Shown: piece after piece, positions 48,323-63,033 of the stretch
Position numbering within the stretch: position 1 is the stretch's first letter
Layout of the letters: each line of letters starts with the position of its first letter
Source of the DNA: Luteimicrobium subarcticum
GTDB lineage: Bacteria > Actinomycetota > Actinomycetes > Actinomycetales > Cellulomonadaceae
DNA length: 64,000 bases
Direction: 5' to 3'
NCBI RefSeq assembly: GCF_002798015.1
Contig: NZ_PGTZ01000011.1
Span: forward strand, 124,001 to 188,000
Translations under genes and position numbers: made by a program
The notes under the pieces: generated by a model
Told to the model about the DNA's origin: nothing
The model's input: the letters and a program-made list of their open reading frames with translations, nothing else
The model's database searches: none

Positions 48323-50467
48323 ATGACCGACACCCAGACCACCCCCGGCGCGACCCAGCGCCCCGAGCCCCGTGCCGAGCGGGTCACCCACGCGCTCGTG
48401 CGCGACGTCGAGCTCCCCCGCGGGCTCGGCACGCTCGCGCTCGTGACCCTCGACAACGGGTTCGACCACACCAAGCCCACCACGCTCGGCCCGGGCGGCA
48501 TCGCCGAGCTCACCGCCGCGCTCACGCGGCTCAAGGAGCGGGCCGACGCCGGAGAGATCGCCGCCGTCGCCGTGACCGGCAAGCCCTACTTCCTCGCCGC
48601 CGGCGCCGACCTCACCCAGGTCGCCTCCGTCACGAGCCGCGACGACGCCCTCGCCCTGGGCCGCGGCGGGCACGCCGCGTACACGCTGCTGTCCGACATG
48701 GGCGTGCCCACGTTCGCGTACATCAACGGCGTCGCCCTCGGCGGCGGCCTCGAGGTCGCCCTCCACTGCACCTACCGCACGGTCGCGTCCGACGTCGCAG
48801 CCCTCGCGCTCCCCGAGACGGGCCTCGGCCTCGTCCCCGGGTGGGGCGGCGCCTACCTCGTGCCGCGCCTCGTCGGCGTCCAGAAGGCGCTCGACGTCAT
48901 CCTCACCCGGCCCGCGCAGAACAAGCCGTTCAAGGCCGTCGAGGCCACCGAGATCGGGCTCGCCGACGCGCTCTTCGACGCCGCCGACTTCCTCGAGCAG
49001 TCCGTGGCATGGACCGCGGCGGTGCTCGCCGGCGAGATCCACGTCGAACGCCGCGCCCTCGACGACCAGGCCACCTGGGACGCCACCGTCGCCTTCGCCC
49101 GCCAGCGGCTCGACGCCACCGTCCACGGCTCCCGTCCGGCGCCCTACCGCGCCCTCGACCTCGTCGCCGCGGCCCGCACCGCCGACCGCGACGACGCGTT
49201 CGCCGCCGAGGACGAGGCGCTCGCCGACCTCATCATGAGCGACGAGATGCGCGCGTCGGTGTACGCGTTCCAGCTCGTCTCGCACGGCAAGAAGCCCGTC
49301 GGCGCGCCGGACGCGTCGCTCGCCCGTCCGGTCACGCGCGTCGGGATCGTCGGCGCCGGACTCATGGCCGCGCAGATCGGCCTCCTCGTCGCACAGCGCC
49401 TCAAGGTCCCGGTCGTCCTGCGCGACCTCGACGCCGAGCGCGTCGAGAAGGGCCTCGGGTTCGTCCGCGGGCAGCTCGACAAGCTCGTCTCGACGCGGCG
49501 CATGAGCAAGGACGACGCCGCGCGCATCACCGCCCAGGTGTCCGGGACGACCGACATCGGCGAGTTCGCGTCCTGCGACCTCGTCATCGAGGCCGTCACC
49601 GAGGTCCTCTCGCTCAAGAAGCGCGTCTTCGCCGAGCTCGAGGGCGTCGTCGGGCCCGAGACGATCCTCGCGACGAACACGTCCGCGCTGTCCGTCACGG
49701 AGATGGCCGCGGACCTCGAGCACCCCGAGCGCGTCGTCGGCATCCACTTCTTCAACCCGGTGGCCGCCATGCCGCTGGTCGAGGTCGTGCGTGCCGACAA
49801 GACGTCCGACGCGGCGCTCGCCACGGCGTTCGCGGTGACCAGGAAGCTGCGCAAGACCGCGGTGCTCGTCAAGGACCGCCCGGGCTTCGTCGTCAACCGC
49901 CTGCTCGTGCTCGTCATGGGCAAGATCATCGAGGCCGTCGAGAACGGCACCCCGGTCGAGGTCGCCGACCACGCGACCGACCCGCTCGGGTTCCCCATGC
50001 CGACGTTCGAGCTGTTCGACCTCGTGGGCCCGGCCGTCGGGCTCCACGTGCTCCAGTCGCTCCGCGAGGACCTCGGCGACCGTTTCCCCGCGTCCCCCGG
50101 CCTGGAGAAGATCGTGGCGGACGGCACGCGGGTCGTCCTCGACGCCCCCGCCAAGGGACTGCCGAAGCCGGTCGACCCCGCCATCCAGGCGGTGTTCGAC
50201 GGCGACGGGACGGGGCAGGCGGGCGAGGCGCTCGACGCCGCCGGCGTGCTCGACGCGACCCTGACGGCCCTGACCCGCGAGATCGGGATCATGCTCGACG
50301 AGGGCGTCGTCGCGACCCCGCAGCAGATCGACCTCTGCATGATCCTCGGCGCCGGCTGGCCGTTCCACCTCGGCGGGATCACGCCGTACCTCGACCGCGC
50401 CGGGTACAGCGAACGGGTGCTCGGCCGGCGGCTCCTGCCCGCGGGTCTGGCGAACGTCTCCGCCTGA
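48323..50467 (+). CDS. fadB: Fatty acid oxidation multifunctional protein (enoyl-CoA hydratase / 3-hydroxyacyl-CoA dehydrogenase)
   Basis: The 714-residue protein has an N-terminal crotonase domain ('ITGKPYFLAAGADL'-like 'VTGKPYFLAAGADL', then 'GVALGGGLEVALHC') for hydration of enoyl-CoA. A 3-hydroxyacyl-CoA dehydrogenase domain follows, with the NAD loop 'VGIVGAGLMAAQIG', 'VVGIHFFNPVAAMPLVEVV' (in part) and 'VKDRPGFVVNRLL'. It acts with FadA in one complex. An array of four 15-bp repeats and a terminator follow the stop. Confidence 0.96.
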   Translation: MTDTQTTPGATQRPEPRAERVTHALVRDVELPRGLGTLALVTLDNGFDHTKPTTLGPGGIAELTAALTRLKERADAGEIAAVAVTGKPYFLAAGADLTQVASVTSRDDALALGRGGHAAYTLLSDMGVPTFAYINGVALGGGLEVALHCTYRTVASDVAALALPETGLGLVPGWGGAYLVPRLVGVQKALDVILTRPAQNKPFKAVEATEIGLADALFDAADFLEQSVAWTAAVLAGEIHVERRALDDQATWDATVAFARQRLDATVHGSRPAPYRALDLVAAARTADRDDAFAAEDEALADLIMSDEMRASVYAFQLVSHGKKPVGAPDASLARPVTRVGIVGAGLMAAQIGLLVAQRLKVPVVLRDLDAERVEKGLGFVRGQLDKLVSTRRMSKDDAARITAQVSGTTDIGEFASCDLVIEAVTEVLSLKKRVFAELEGVVGPETILATNTSALSVTEMAADLEHPERVVGIHFFNPVAAMPLVEVVRADKTSDAALATAFAVTRKLRKTAVLVKDRPGFVVNRLLVLVMGKIIEAVENGTPVEVADHATDPLGFPMPTFELFDLVGPAVGLHVLQSLREDLGDRFPASPGLEKIVADGTRVVLDAPAKGLPKPVDPAIQAVFDGDGTGQAGEALDAAGVLDATLTALTREIGIMLDEGVVATPQQIDLCMILGAGWPFHLGGITPYLDRAGYSERVLGRRLLPAGLANVSA

Positions 50468-50523
50468 TCCGTGACCGTCTGGATCGTCACCGGCTGACCC
50501 GTCACCGTCTGACCCGTCACGGC
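50464..50523 (+). repeat. Four imperfect 15-bp tandem repeats
   Basis: Units CTGATCCGTGACCGT, CTGGATCGTCACCGG, CTGACCCGTCACCGT and CTGACCCGTCACGGC run head to tail from the fadB stop codon onward. Units 3 and 4 differ only in the last bases. The fadB stop TGA lies in unit 1, so all but the first four bases of that unit are noncoding. Confidence 0.8.
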
Positions 50524-50537
50524 CCCCGCACCGCACC

Positions 50538-50575
50538 GACGCCCGCGCCGCAGCCCCCGCTGAGGCGCGGGCGTC
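50538..50575 (+). terminator. Terminator after fadB
   Basis: GACGCCCGCGCC pairs perfectly with GGCGCGGGCGTC (12 bp) around a 14-nt loop. It lies 70 bp after the fadB stop. Confidence 0.75.
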
Positions 50576-50622
50576 GTGCACCCCGGGCGACAATGACGTC
50601 TGCGAACCGTCGAGGACCACTG

Positions 50623-51087
50623 GTGAGGATCGACGACGCGACGTGCCGACGTCTGCTCGCCGCAGCACGCCACGGCTACCTCGCGACCGCCGGGGACGAC
50701 CAGCAGCCGCGCGTGGTCCCCGTGACGTTCGCCCTCGTCCCCGCGACCGACGAGATCGTCACCGCCGTCGACCACAAGCCCAAGACCACGAGCGCGCTCC
50801 GACGCCTCCGGGACGTCGCCGAGAACCCGCGGGCCGCGCTGCTCGTCGACCGTTACGACGACGACTGGTCGCAGCTCTGGTGGGTCCGCGCGACGGGGAC
50901 GATCACCGTCGAGCGCCTCCCCTCCGACACCGCCGACGACACCACGGACACCGACGCCAGGTGGTCCGCCGCGATCGACGTCCTCGCCGGCAAGTACCCC
51001 CAGTACGTGCAGCACCGCCCGACCGACGCGGTCCTCCGGCTGCAGGTCGACCGGTGGACGGGCTGGTCCGCGACCCCGATCGGGTGA
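50623..51087 (+). CDS. PPOX-class (pyridoxamine 5'-phosphate oxidase-like) flavin/F420 protein
   Basis: The product is a 154-residue split-barrel protein: 'HGYLATAGDDQQPRVVPVTFAL', 'AVDHKPKTTSALRRLRDVAENPRAALLVD' (in part), 'QLWWVRATGTI' and 'YPQYVQHRPTDAVLRLQVDRWTGW' (in part). This matches the TIGR03668-type F420-dependent PPOX proteins as remembered. GTG 50623 is preferred because GAGGA lies about 6 nt upstream and the family starts there; ATG 50593 in the same frame would add 10 residues. The substrate is unknown. Confidence 0.85.
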   Translation: MRIDDATCRRLLAAARHGYLATAGDDQQPRVVPVTFALVPATDEIVTAVDHKPKTTSALRRLRDVAENPRAALLVDRYDDDWSQLWWVRATGTITVERLPSDTADDTTDTDARWSAAIDVLAGKYPQYVQHRPTDAVLRLQVDRWTGWSATPIG

Positions 51088-51129
51088 CCCGGGCGCGCGT
51101 CGGCACGCCCTTCACCCCAGACTTTCGGG

Positions 51130-52203
51130 ATGCGGACCGTGGGCGTCGAGGAGGAGTACCTGCTGGTCGACCACGACGGTCGGCCGGCCAAGGCCGCACG
51201 CGACACCGTGGCCGCGGCGCACGACGCTCCGGGAGACGGTGAGCTCGAGCCCGAGCTCAAGCAGCAGCAGGTCGAGACCGCGACGGCGCCGCACGACGCC
51301 CTCGCCGAGATCGAGCAGGACCTTCGCGCCGGACGCGCCCTCGCCGCCACCGCGGCCCGTGCGGCCGGAGCGCGGGCCCTCCCGCTCGGCACCTCGCCGG
51401 TCGCCGGCCCCACCCACGTCTCCCCCGGACGGCGCTACCGCGCCATGACGGACCTCTTCGCACGCACCGCCCAGGAGCAGCTCACCTGTGGATGCCACGT
51501 CCACGTCCACGTCGCCGGCGACGAAGAAGGCGTCGCCGTCATCGATCGCGTCCGCGCCTGGCTGCCGCTGCTCCTCGCACTGACCGCCAACTCGCCGTTC
51601 TGGGGTGGCGCAGACACCCACTACGCGAGCTACCGCTCGCAGGTCTGGAAGCGCTGGCCGACCGCCGGTCCGACCCCGCTCTTCGGCTCCGCATCGGCCT
51701 ACCACGGCACCGTCGACGACCTGCTGTCCTCGGGCGTCGCGCTCGACCGCGGCATGATCTACTTCGACGCCCGGCTCGCCGTCGCGTACCCGACCGTCGA
51801 GATCCGCGTCGCCGACGTCCCGCTCGACGTGCGCGACACGGTGCTGCTGGCCGCGCTCGCCCGCGGGCTCGTCGAGACCGCGGCGCGCGCCTGGTCCGCC
51901 GGCGACCCCGCCGACGACGTGCGCGTCGAGCTCCTGCGTGCCGCCACGTGGCGCGCCGCGCGGTCCGGGCTGCGCGACGAGCTCCTCGACCCCCGCACCC
52001 ACCGCCCCGTCCCGGCCGCCGAGGCCCTGCGCACCCTCGTCCGGCACGTGCACGAGGCGCTGGCGGACCACGGTGATCTCGACCTCGTCCGCGCGGGGGT
52101 GGATCGGGTGCTTGCCGACGGCACCGGCGCGGACGCTCAACGGCGCTGGCGCGGCGACGGCACGAGCGCGCTGCTCCGGCGGGCCGCCGCTGCGATGGGC
52201 TGA
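51130..52203 (+). CDS. YbdK-type carboxylate-amine ligase (glutamate-cysteine ligase 2 family)
   Basis: The 357-residue protein has the family start 'RTVGVEEEYLLVD' with the metal-binding Glu cluster, 'ELKQQQVETATAP', 'TCGCHVHVHVAGDEEGV', 'LTANSPFWGGADTHYASYRSQVW' (in part) and 'YPTVEIRVADVPLDV'. Members show weak gamma-glutamylcysteine synthesis in vitro. In actinobacteria, which use mycothiol, the physiological role is open. The gene follows the PPOX gene by 42 bp and may be co-transcribed. Confidence 0.9.
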   Translation: MRTVGVEEEYLLVDHDGRPAKAARDTVAAAHDAPGDGELEPELKQQQVETATAPHDALAEIEQDLRAGRALAATAARAAGARALPLGTSPVAGPTHVSPGRRYRAMTDLFARTAQEQLTCGCHVHVHVAGDEEGVAVIDRVRAWLPLLLALTANSPFWGGADTHYASYRSQVWKRWPTAGPTPLFGSASAYHGTVDDLLSSGVALDRGMIYFDARLAVAYPTVEIRVADVPLDVRDTVLLAALARGLVETAARAWSAGDPADDVRVELLRAATWRAARSGLRDELLDPRTHRPVPAAEALRTLVRHVHEALADHGDLDLVRAGVDRVLADGTGADAQRRWRGDGTSALLRRAAAAMG

Positions 52204-52232
52204 CCTGCTTCAGGCGTCCGCCGCCACCAGCC

Positions 52233-52889
52233 TCAGAGCCCGAGGAACGACCGGACCGGCTCGACACCGTGCATCACGACATCGGGGCGTCCGGGCTGGG
52301 CGAGCCATGCCTCCCGCGTGAGGCGGTAGCGGTTGACGACCACCGGTGAGCCGTCGCGCGCCACGAGCTCGGTCCCCTCGGGCGTGTAGCCGAGGCGCCG
52401 GGTCACGCCGTTCGACGGCGCGTTGTCGACGAACGCAGTCGTCGTCGCCTCGGTGAGGCCGAATCCTTCGAACAGCAGGTGGAGCATCACGCGTCGCATC
52501 CGCGTACCGAGGCCCTGACCCTGGTGTCGCCGCCCGAGCCACGAGCCGGTCTCGACCGTCCGCACCACGGGGACGTCCCGACCCGAGAAGCCTTGGACAC
52601 CGACCGGCGCACCGCGGTGGAAGACCGCGAGCTCGAGCCGGAGCGGCCCCTCGCCGGACGCGAGCGCGCCGCGTGTCTGCCACTGGAACGCGAGGACGCG
52701 ACGGGCCACCTCGCTCGGTGTACCGCGCGACCACGGGACCAGGAACGGCATGGCGTCGGGCGCGTGCACCCCGTCCGCGGCCAGGTGTGCGAGCTCGTCC
52801 AGCGTCGAGTCGTCGAGGTAGCGCAGCTCGAGGTCGCCGCTCACGACGCGCAGCGCGGGGAACGGCCAGAGGACGGGGTCCGGTGCCAT
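52233..52889 (-). CDS. GNAT N-acetyltransferase
   Basis: The 218-residue protein is of the RimJ/RimL-like type. It has 'LELRYLDDSTLDELAHLA', 'LAVFHRGAPVGVQGFSGRD', the acetyl-CoA loop 'LGRRHQGQGLGTRMRR' with Q-x-x-G-x-G, and 'ATTTAFVDNAPSNGVTRRLGYTPEG' (in part). The target is unknown. It lies 32 bp after the HAD gene on the same strand, probably in one transcript. Confidence 0.88.
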   Translation of the reverse strand: MAPDPVLWPFPALRVVSGDLELRYLDDSTLDELAHLAADGVHAPDAMPFLVPWSRGTPSEVARRVLAFQWQTRGALASGEGPLRLELAVFHRGAPVGVQGFSGRDVPVVRTVETGSWLGRRHQGQGLGTRMRRVMLHLLFEGFGLTEATTTAFVDNAPSNGVTRRLGYTPEGTELVARDGSPVVVNRYRLTREAWLAQPGRPDVVMHGVEPVRSFLGL

Positions 52890-52921
52890 GCCCGTACCCT
52901 CGCCGGCCGCCTGTGCCTCGG

Positions 52922-53596
52922 TCAACGAGATGCGGTGGCGGTCGCCGCCACCAGGGCGCGTACAGCGGCGACGGCCTCGACCGGCCCTTCGGCCACCACG
53001 TCGGGCTCGGCCTCGCCGGTCCACCGACGTCCGTGCGCAAGCCACACGGTCCGCAGGCCGGCGCGCCGTCCGCCCTCGACGTCCGGTCCCTCGGCGTCGC
53101 CAACCATCCAGACGTCGCCACGCTCCTCCGGTGCGACGCCGAGCGCCTCGAGCGCCAGGTCGAAGATCCTGGGGTCCGGCTTCTCGACACGCGCCTCGCC
53201 CGAGACCACCACCACGTCCACCCGGTCCGCCAGACCTGTGAGCGCGAGCTTCCCGCGCTGCTGGTGCGACGTGCCGTTCGTCACCACGCCGACGCGGTCG
53301 CCGGCGGCCCGCAGCGCGTCGAGCTGCTCGAGCACCCCGTCGTAGGGCGCGATGCGGTCACGGATGCCGGCGCGCATCGTCGCGACGAGCGCGTCCACGT
53401 CGTCGTCCACGCCGAACCGGTCCTGGACCGCGTGCGCCACGTGGTCCTTGGGGGCGTGACCGCCGCCGTCCGCGGTCAGCAGCGCCGCCAGGTCGTCGGG
53501 TGTGCCGCCGTGGGACGCCACCAGGTCGCTCGCCCAGCCGTGGAACGCCGCGGCGCGGTCGACGAGCGTGTTGTCGAGGTCGAAGAGCCAGATCAC
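52922..53596 (-). CDS. HAD-superfamily hydrolase
   Basis: The 224-residue phosphatase-like protein has motif I DLDNTLVD (6-13), motif II 'VVTNGTSHQQ', motif III Lys in 'VEKPDPRIFDLALE' and motif IV 'VWMVGDAEGPDVEGGRRAGL'. This is the YjjG / L-2-haloacid dehalogenase-like arrangement; the substrate is unknown. GTG 53596 begins 'VIWLFDLDNT'. The frame is open upstream to 53722, but the extension has no family match. Confidence 0.9.
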   Translation of the reverse strand: MIWLFDLDNTLVDRAAAFHGWASDLVASHGGTPDDLAALLTADGGGHAPKDHVAHAVQDRFGVDDDVDALVATMRAGIRDRIAPYDGVLEQLDALRAAGDRVGVVTNGTSHQQRGKLALTGLADRVDVVVVSGEARVEKPDPRIFDLALEALGVAPEERGDVWMVGDAEGPDVEGGRRAGLRTVWLAHGRRWTGEAEPDVVAEGPVEAVAAVRALVAATATASR

Positions 53597-53668
53597 AGGA
53601 CCACCGTACGGCCCCTTCCCTCCGGGCTTGTTTTCTTTGATCCCGCGGTCCGCTGGGTGGTGCAGGCG

Positions 53669-53687
53669 GCTTGGCACACTATTTTCT
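53669..53687 (+). repeat. Direct repeat copy 1 (gcttggcacactattttct)
   Basis: This copy matches 54042-54059 at all but two positions (one C/G substitution and one extra T). CCCTGTC follows both copies after a short, unequal spacer. On the minus strand it contains TAGTGT, about 75 bp before the HAD start. Confidence 0.6.
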
Positions 53688-54041
53688 ACCCTGTCTCTCG
53701 AGTCGCACGTTTCGCACGCCATGCGTGGCGAGTGAGGGAGAGAACGTGCGGCTCGGCGGGGCTCCTGGGCGCGCTCGTCCGTGATGCGCCGGACAGCGAC
53801 GTCGCCGCACCGTTCTGCTCCTACACCGCGGCGAGGAGCGCCGCGTCACCCCGTCCGGGCTGGAGCTGACCGACCGGACGTCGACGTGGTCGCACCACGC
53901 TCCCCCGCCGAACCCCTCCCACGCGCGCACGCGCGGGGTCGACGTGGTCGGTGCGGCGGGGGTGTGGCGGTGCACAGTGGCGGGGTCGTCCTGGCCGCTC
54001 TTCCCACGTGGTCCCCGACCGCGGCCGTGCTGGTTCCGCGT

Positions 54042-54059
54042 GCTTGGCACAGTATTTCT
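54042..54059 (+). repeat. Direct repeat copy 2 (gcttggcacagtatttct)
   Basis: The second copy is 373 bp from the first. It lies 62 bp beyond the end of the DUF1697 gene on the minus strand, where it reads as TACTGT-GCCAAGC. No gene starts from it. Confidence 0.55.
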
Positions 54060-54121
54060 CGATGCGCCCTGTCGGCGGTCTCGATGGAGCGGCGCGTGCG
54101 CTCGGTCCGGCGGCGCCGGCG

Positions 54122-58259
<4,138 letters not shown>

Positions 58260-58263
58260 GCGT

Positions 58264-59049
58264 TTGACCGAGGGGGCGGCCCCCGCGGCGTCGCCGTCGG
58301 TGGCGTCGACGTCCGGCGTCCCGGCGTCGCCGGCCTCGGCGCGCGACGCGCTCGCCCGGCTCGTCGACGGCGGCGGGGCGTGGACCACGCCGTGGCGGCA
58401 CGCCGTCGGCGCTCTCGACCCCGCGACCGCGCGCGACGCCGCCGTGCTCGTCCTGTTCGGCGTGCTCGACGGGGCGCCCGGTGCGGCACCGTCGACGGTG
58501 CCTGCGGACGCGCGCACGTCGGTGCGCACGGGGGTGCCGGCCGGGCTCGACGTCCTGCTCCTCGCCCGCGCAGCGACGCTCGGCAGCCACCCCGGCCAGG
58601 TGGCCTTCCCCGGCGGGCGCGTCGACCCGGGCGACGACGGTCCCGTGGCGTGCGCGCTGCGGGAGGCGACCGAGGAGACCGGCCTCGACGCGTCCGGGGT
58701 CGACGTCCTCGGGACGTACGACCCCCTGCCGCTGCCGGTGAGCAACCACCTCGTCACGCCCGTGCTCGGGTGGTGGGCGAGGCGGTCCCCCGTGCGCGTC
58801 GTCGACCCCGGCGAGTCCGCCCACGTCTTCAGCGCACCCGTCGCCGGGCTGATCGACCCGGAGCGCCGGCGCACCGTCGAGGTGCGGCGCGGCAACCGGC
58901 GCTGGCACGGACCCGGGTTCCTCGTCGCGGACGGCGACCGCGAGCACGTCGTGTGGGGCTTCACCGCCGGCATCCTCGACGCGCTGCTCGACGAGCTCGG
59001 GTGGACGCAGCCGTGGGACCGAGACCGGGTCGTCCCGGCACCTCTCTGA
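58264..59049 (+). CDS. CoA pyrophosphatase-type NUDIX hydrolase
   Basis: The 261-residue protein (TTG start, 4 bp after guaB1) has the UPF0035/CoAse signature '[21 protein letters not shown]' (in part) directly before a Nudix box '[24 protein letters not shown]' (in part). The family cleaves CoA to phosphopantetheine and 3',5'-ADP. The Nudix spacing is one or two residues longer than the standard pattern, as is common in CoAses. The N-terminal 30 residues are Ala/Ser/Pro-rich. It is probably co-transcribed with guaB1. Confidence 0.88.
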   Translation: MTEGAAPAASPSVASTSGVPASPASARDALARLVDGGGAWTTPWRHAVGALDPATARDAAVLVLFGVLDGAPGAAPSTVPADARTSVRTGVPAGLDVLLLARAATLGSHPGQVAFPGGRVDPGDDGPVACALREATEETGLDASGVDVLGTYDPLPLPVSNHLVTPVLGWWARRSPVRVVDPGESAHVFSAPVAGLIDPERRRTVEVRRGNRRWHGPGFLVADGDREHVVWGFTAGILDALLDELGWTQPWDRDRVVPAPL

Positions 59050-59085
59050 CACGACCGCAGGCCGACACGACCCGGAAGGACGGCG

Positions 59086-59967
59086 ATGGAAGCCGACATC
59101 GAGATCACGACCGGCCTCGCGCACGCTCTCCTGCGTGCCCAGCACGCGGACCTCGCCGACCGCCCGCTGCGGGTCGTCGCGAACGGGTGGGACACCGTCG
59201 TGATGCGGCTCGGCGACGACCTGGCCCTTCGGCTGCCGCGTCGCGAGGTGGCCGCCCACCTGGTGGAGCACGAGCAGGCCGTCCTGCCCGTGCTCGCGCC
59301 GACGCTGCCGGTCCCGGTGCCCCTCCCCGTCCGGGTCGGCCGTCCGACGGACGGCTACCCGTACCCGTGGAGCGTCGTGCCGTGGTTCGACGGCGTCGCG
59401 GCCGCCGCGACACCGGTGCCGGAGCGCTCCGCGTGGGCGGCGCACCTCGCGAACACGCTCGCCGCGCTGCACACCCCCGCGCCGGCAGACGCTCCCCCGA
59501 ACCCGTACCGCGGCGTGCCGCTCGCGGAGCGCACCGAGGTCTTCCGCGAGCGGCTCGAGATCGTCCCGGACCGCGACGCGCGACACCTGTCGCAGATCTG
59601 GGACACCGGCCTCGACGCCGCGCCCTACGACGACGTGCCCCGGTGGCTGCACGGCGACCCGCACCCCGCCAACCTCGTCGTCCGGCCGGGCGCACCCGAC
59701 CGGCTGGCCGCTCTCGTCGACTTCGGGGACGTGACGTCCGGCGACCCCGCCTCGGACCTCGCGACGGCGTGGCTCACCTTCGACGCCGCGGGGCGTGCGT
59801 CGTTCCGCGCCGTGTACGACGACGTCCACGGGGGCGACGGTCCGCGGTGGGTGCGCGCCCGCGCCTGGGCGGCGTCCTTCGCGCTCGTGATGCTCGCGTT
59901 CCCGGACGAGCACCCGCTGCTCGCGGGGGTCGGCGAGCACGCCGTCGGCGAGCTGCTCGCCGGCTGA
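59086..59967 (+). CDS. Aminoglycoside phosphotransferase-family kinase-like protein
   Basis: The 293-residue protein carries the APH/choline-kinase core: '[23 protein letters not shown]' (in part) in the N-lobe, '[13 protein letters not shown]' as the catalytic loop with Asp and Asn, and '[21 protein letters not shown]' (in part) with the metal-binding Asp. Family members phosphorylate small molecules; antibiotic resistance cannot be inferred. GGAAGGA lies 6 nt before the ATG. Confidence 0.88.
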   Translation: MEADIEITTGLAHALLRAQHADLADRPLRVVANGWDTVVMRLGDDLALRLPRREVAAHLVEHEQAVLPVLAPTLPVPVPLPVRVGRPTDGYPYPWSVVPWFDGVAAAATPVPERSAWAAHLANTLAALHTPAPADAPPNPYRGVPLAERTEVFRERLEIVPDRDARHLSQIWDTGLDAAPYDDVPRWLHGDPHPANLVVRPGAPDRLAALVDFGDVTSGDPASDLATAWLTFDAAGRASFRAVYDDVHGGDGPRWVRARAWAASFALVMLAFPDEHPLLAGVGEHAVGELLAG

Positions 59968-60074
59968 CCGCCCTCCCCCGCTCGGCTCCGCGTGCGTTGC
60001 GGCGCTTCGCGTGCGCCGCAACGGGCGCGAAGCGACCTTGCGTAGGCGACGGCACCGGGCCCGGAGGGCGCGGG

Positions 60075-60120
60075 ACGGCGAGAGGCGCCCACCCCGGGTG
60101 GGGTGGACGCCTCTCGCCGT
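60075..60120. terminator. Bidirectional terminator
   Basis: ACGGCGAGAGGCG and CCACCCC pair with GGGGTGG and CGCCTCTCGCCGT around a GGGT loop, a near-perfect 46-nt hairpin. It lies between the convergent ends of the APH-like gene and acnA. Confidence 0.85.
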
Positions 60121-60150
60121 ACTCGCTGCCCGGCACGCCGGGCGGGCGGC

Positions 60151-62910
<2,760 letters not shown>

Positions 62911-63015
62911 GGTGCGCTCCTCACTGCGGTACGGCGACGCACGGACCCGCGGGAGTGCCGCGTCACGTGGCGTCGTTGGGGGGTTTGGGCTGAGCCTACG
63001 CCAGCATACCGCAGT

Positions 63016-63033
63016 TATCTTGACGTCAAGATA
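63016..63033. promoter_or_regulatory. 18-bp perfect palindrome upstream of acnA, candidate operator
   Basis: TATCTTGACGTCAAGATA is perfectly self-complementary. On the minus strand it supplies CTTGAC as a -35-like hexamer, 16 bp before TATGCT. It also contains the stop codon of the P-type ATPase gene. A bound dimeric regulator would block or modulate acnA transcription; the regulator is not in the window. Confidence 0.6.

Larger units (their letters stand above)
53597..54121. other. 525-bp region without a recognised gene
   Basis: The first part (53620-53710) is the most AT-rich stretch nearby, with several T-runs, and probably holds the HAD promoter on the minus strand. Two copies of an 18/19-bp motif (53669-53687, 54042-54059) and a 13-bp direct repeat GTCGACGTGGTCG (53880-53892, 53938-53950) occur. 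All frames are Arg/Pro/Ser-rich and resemble no family. Confidence 0.5.

Noticed and set aside
48203-50668. 821-codon minus-strand frame opposite fadB
   Set aside because: It is antisense to a complete multifunctional beta-oxidation gene. Its 'VTG' peptide repeats only reflect the 15-bp DNA repeats.
59086-59967. Aminoglycoside resistance gene
   Set aside because: The APH fold is shared by many metabolic kinases, and nothing in context or residues indicates an antibiotic substrate.
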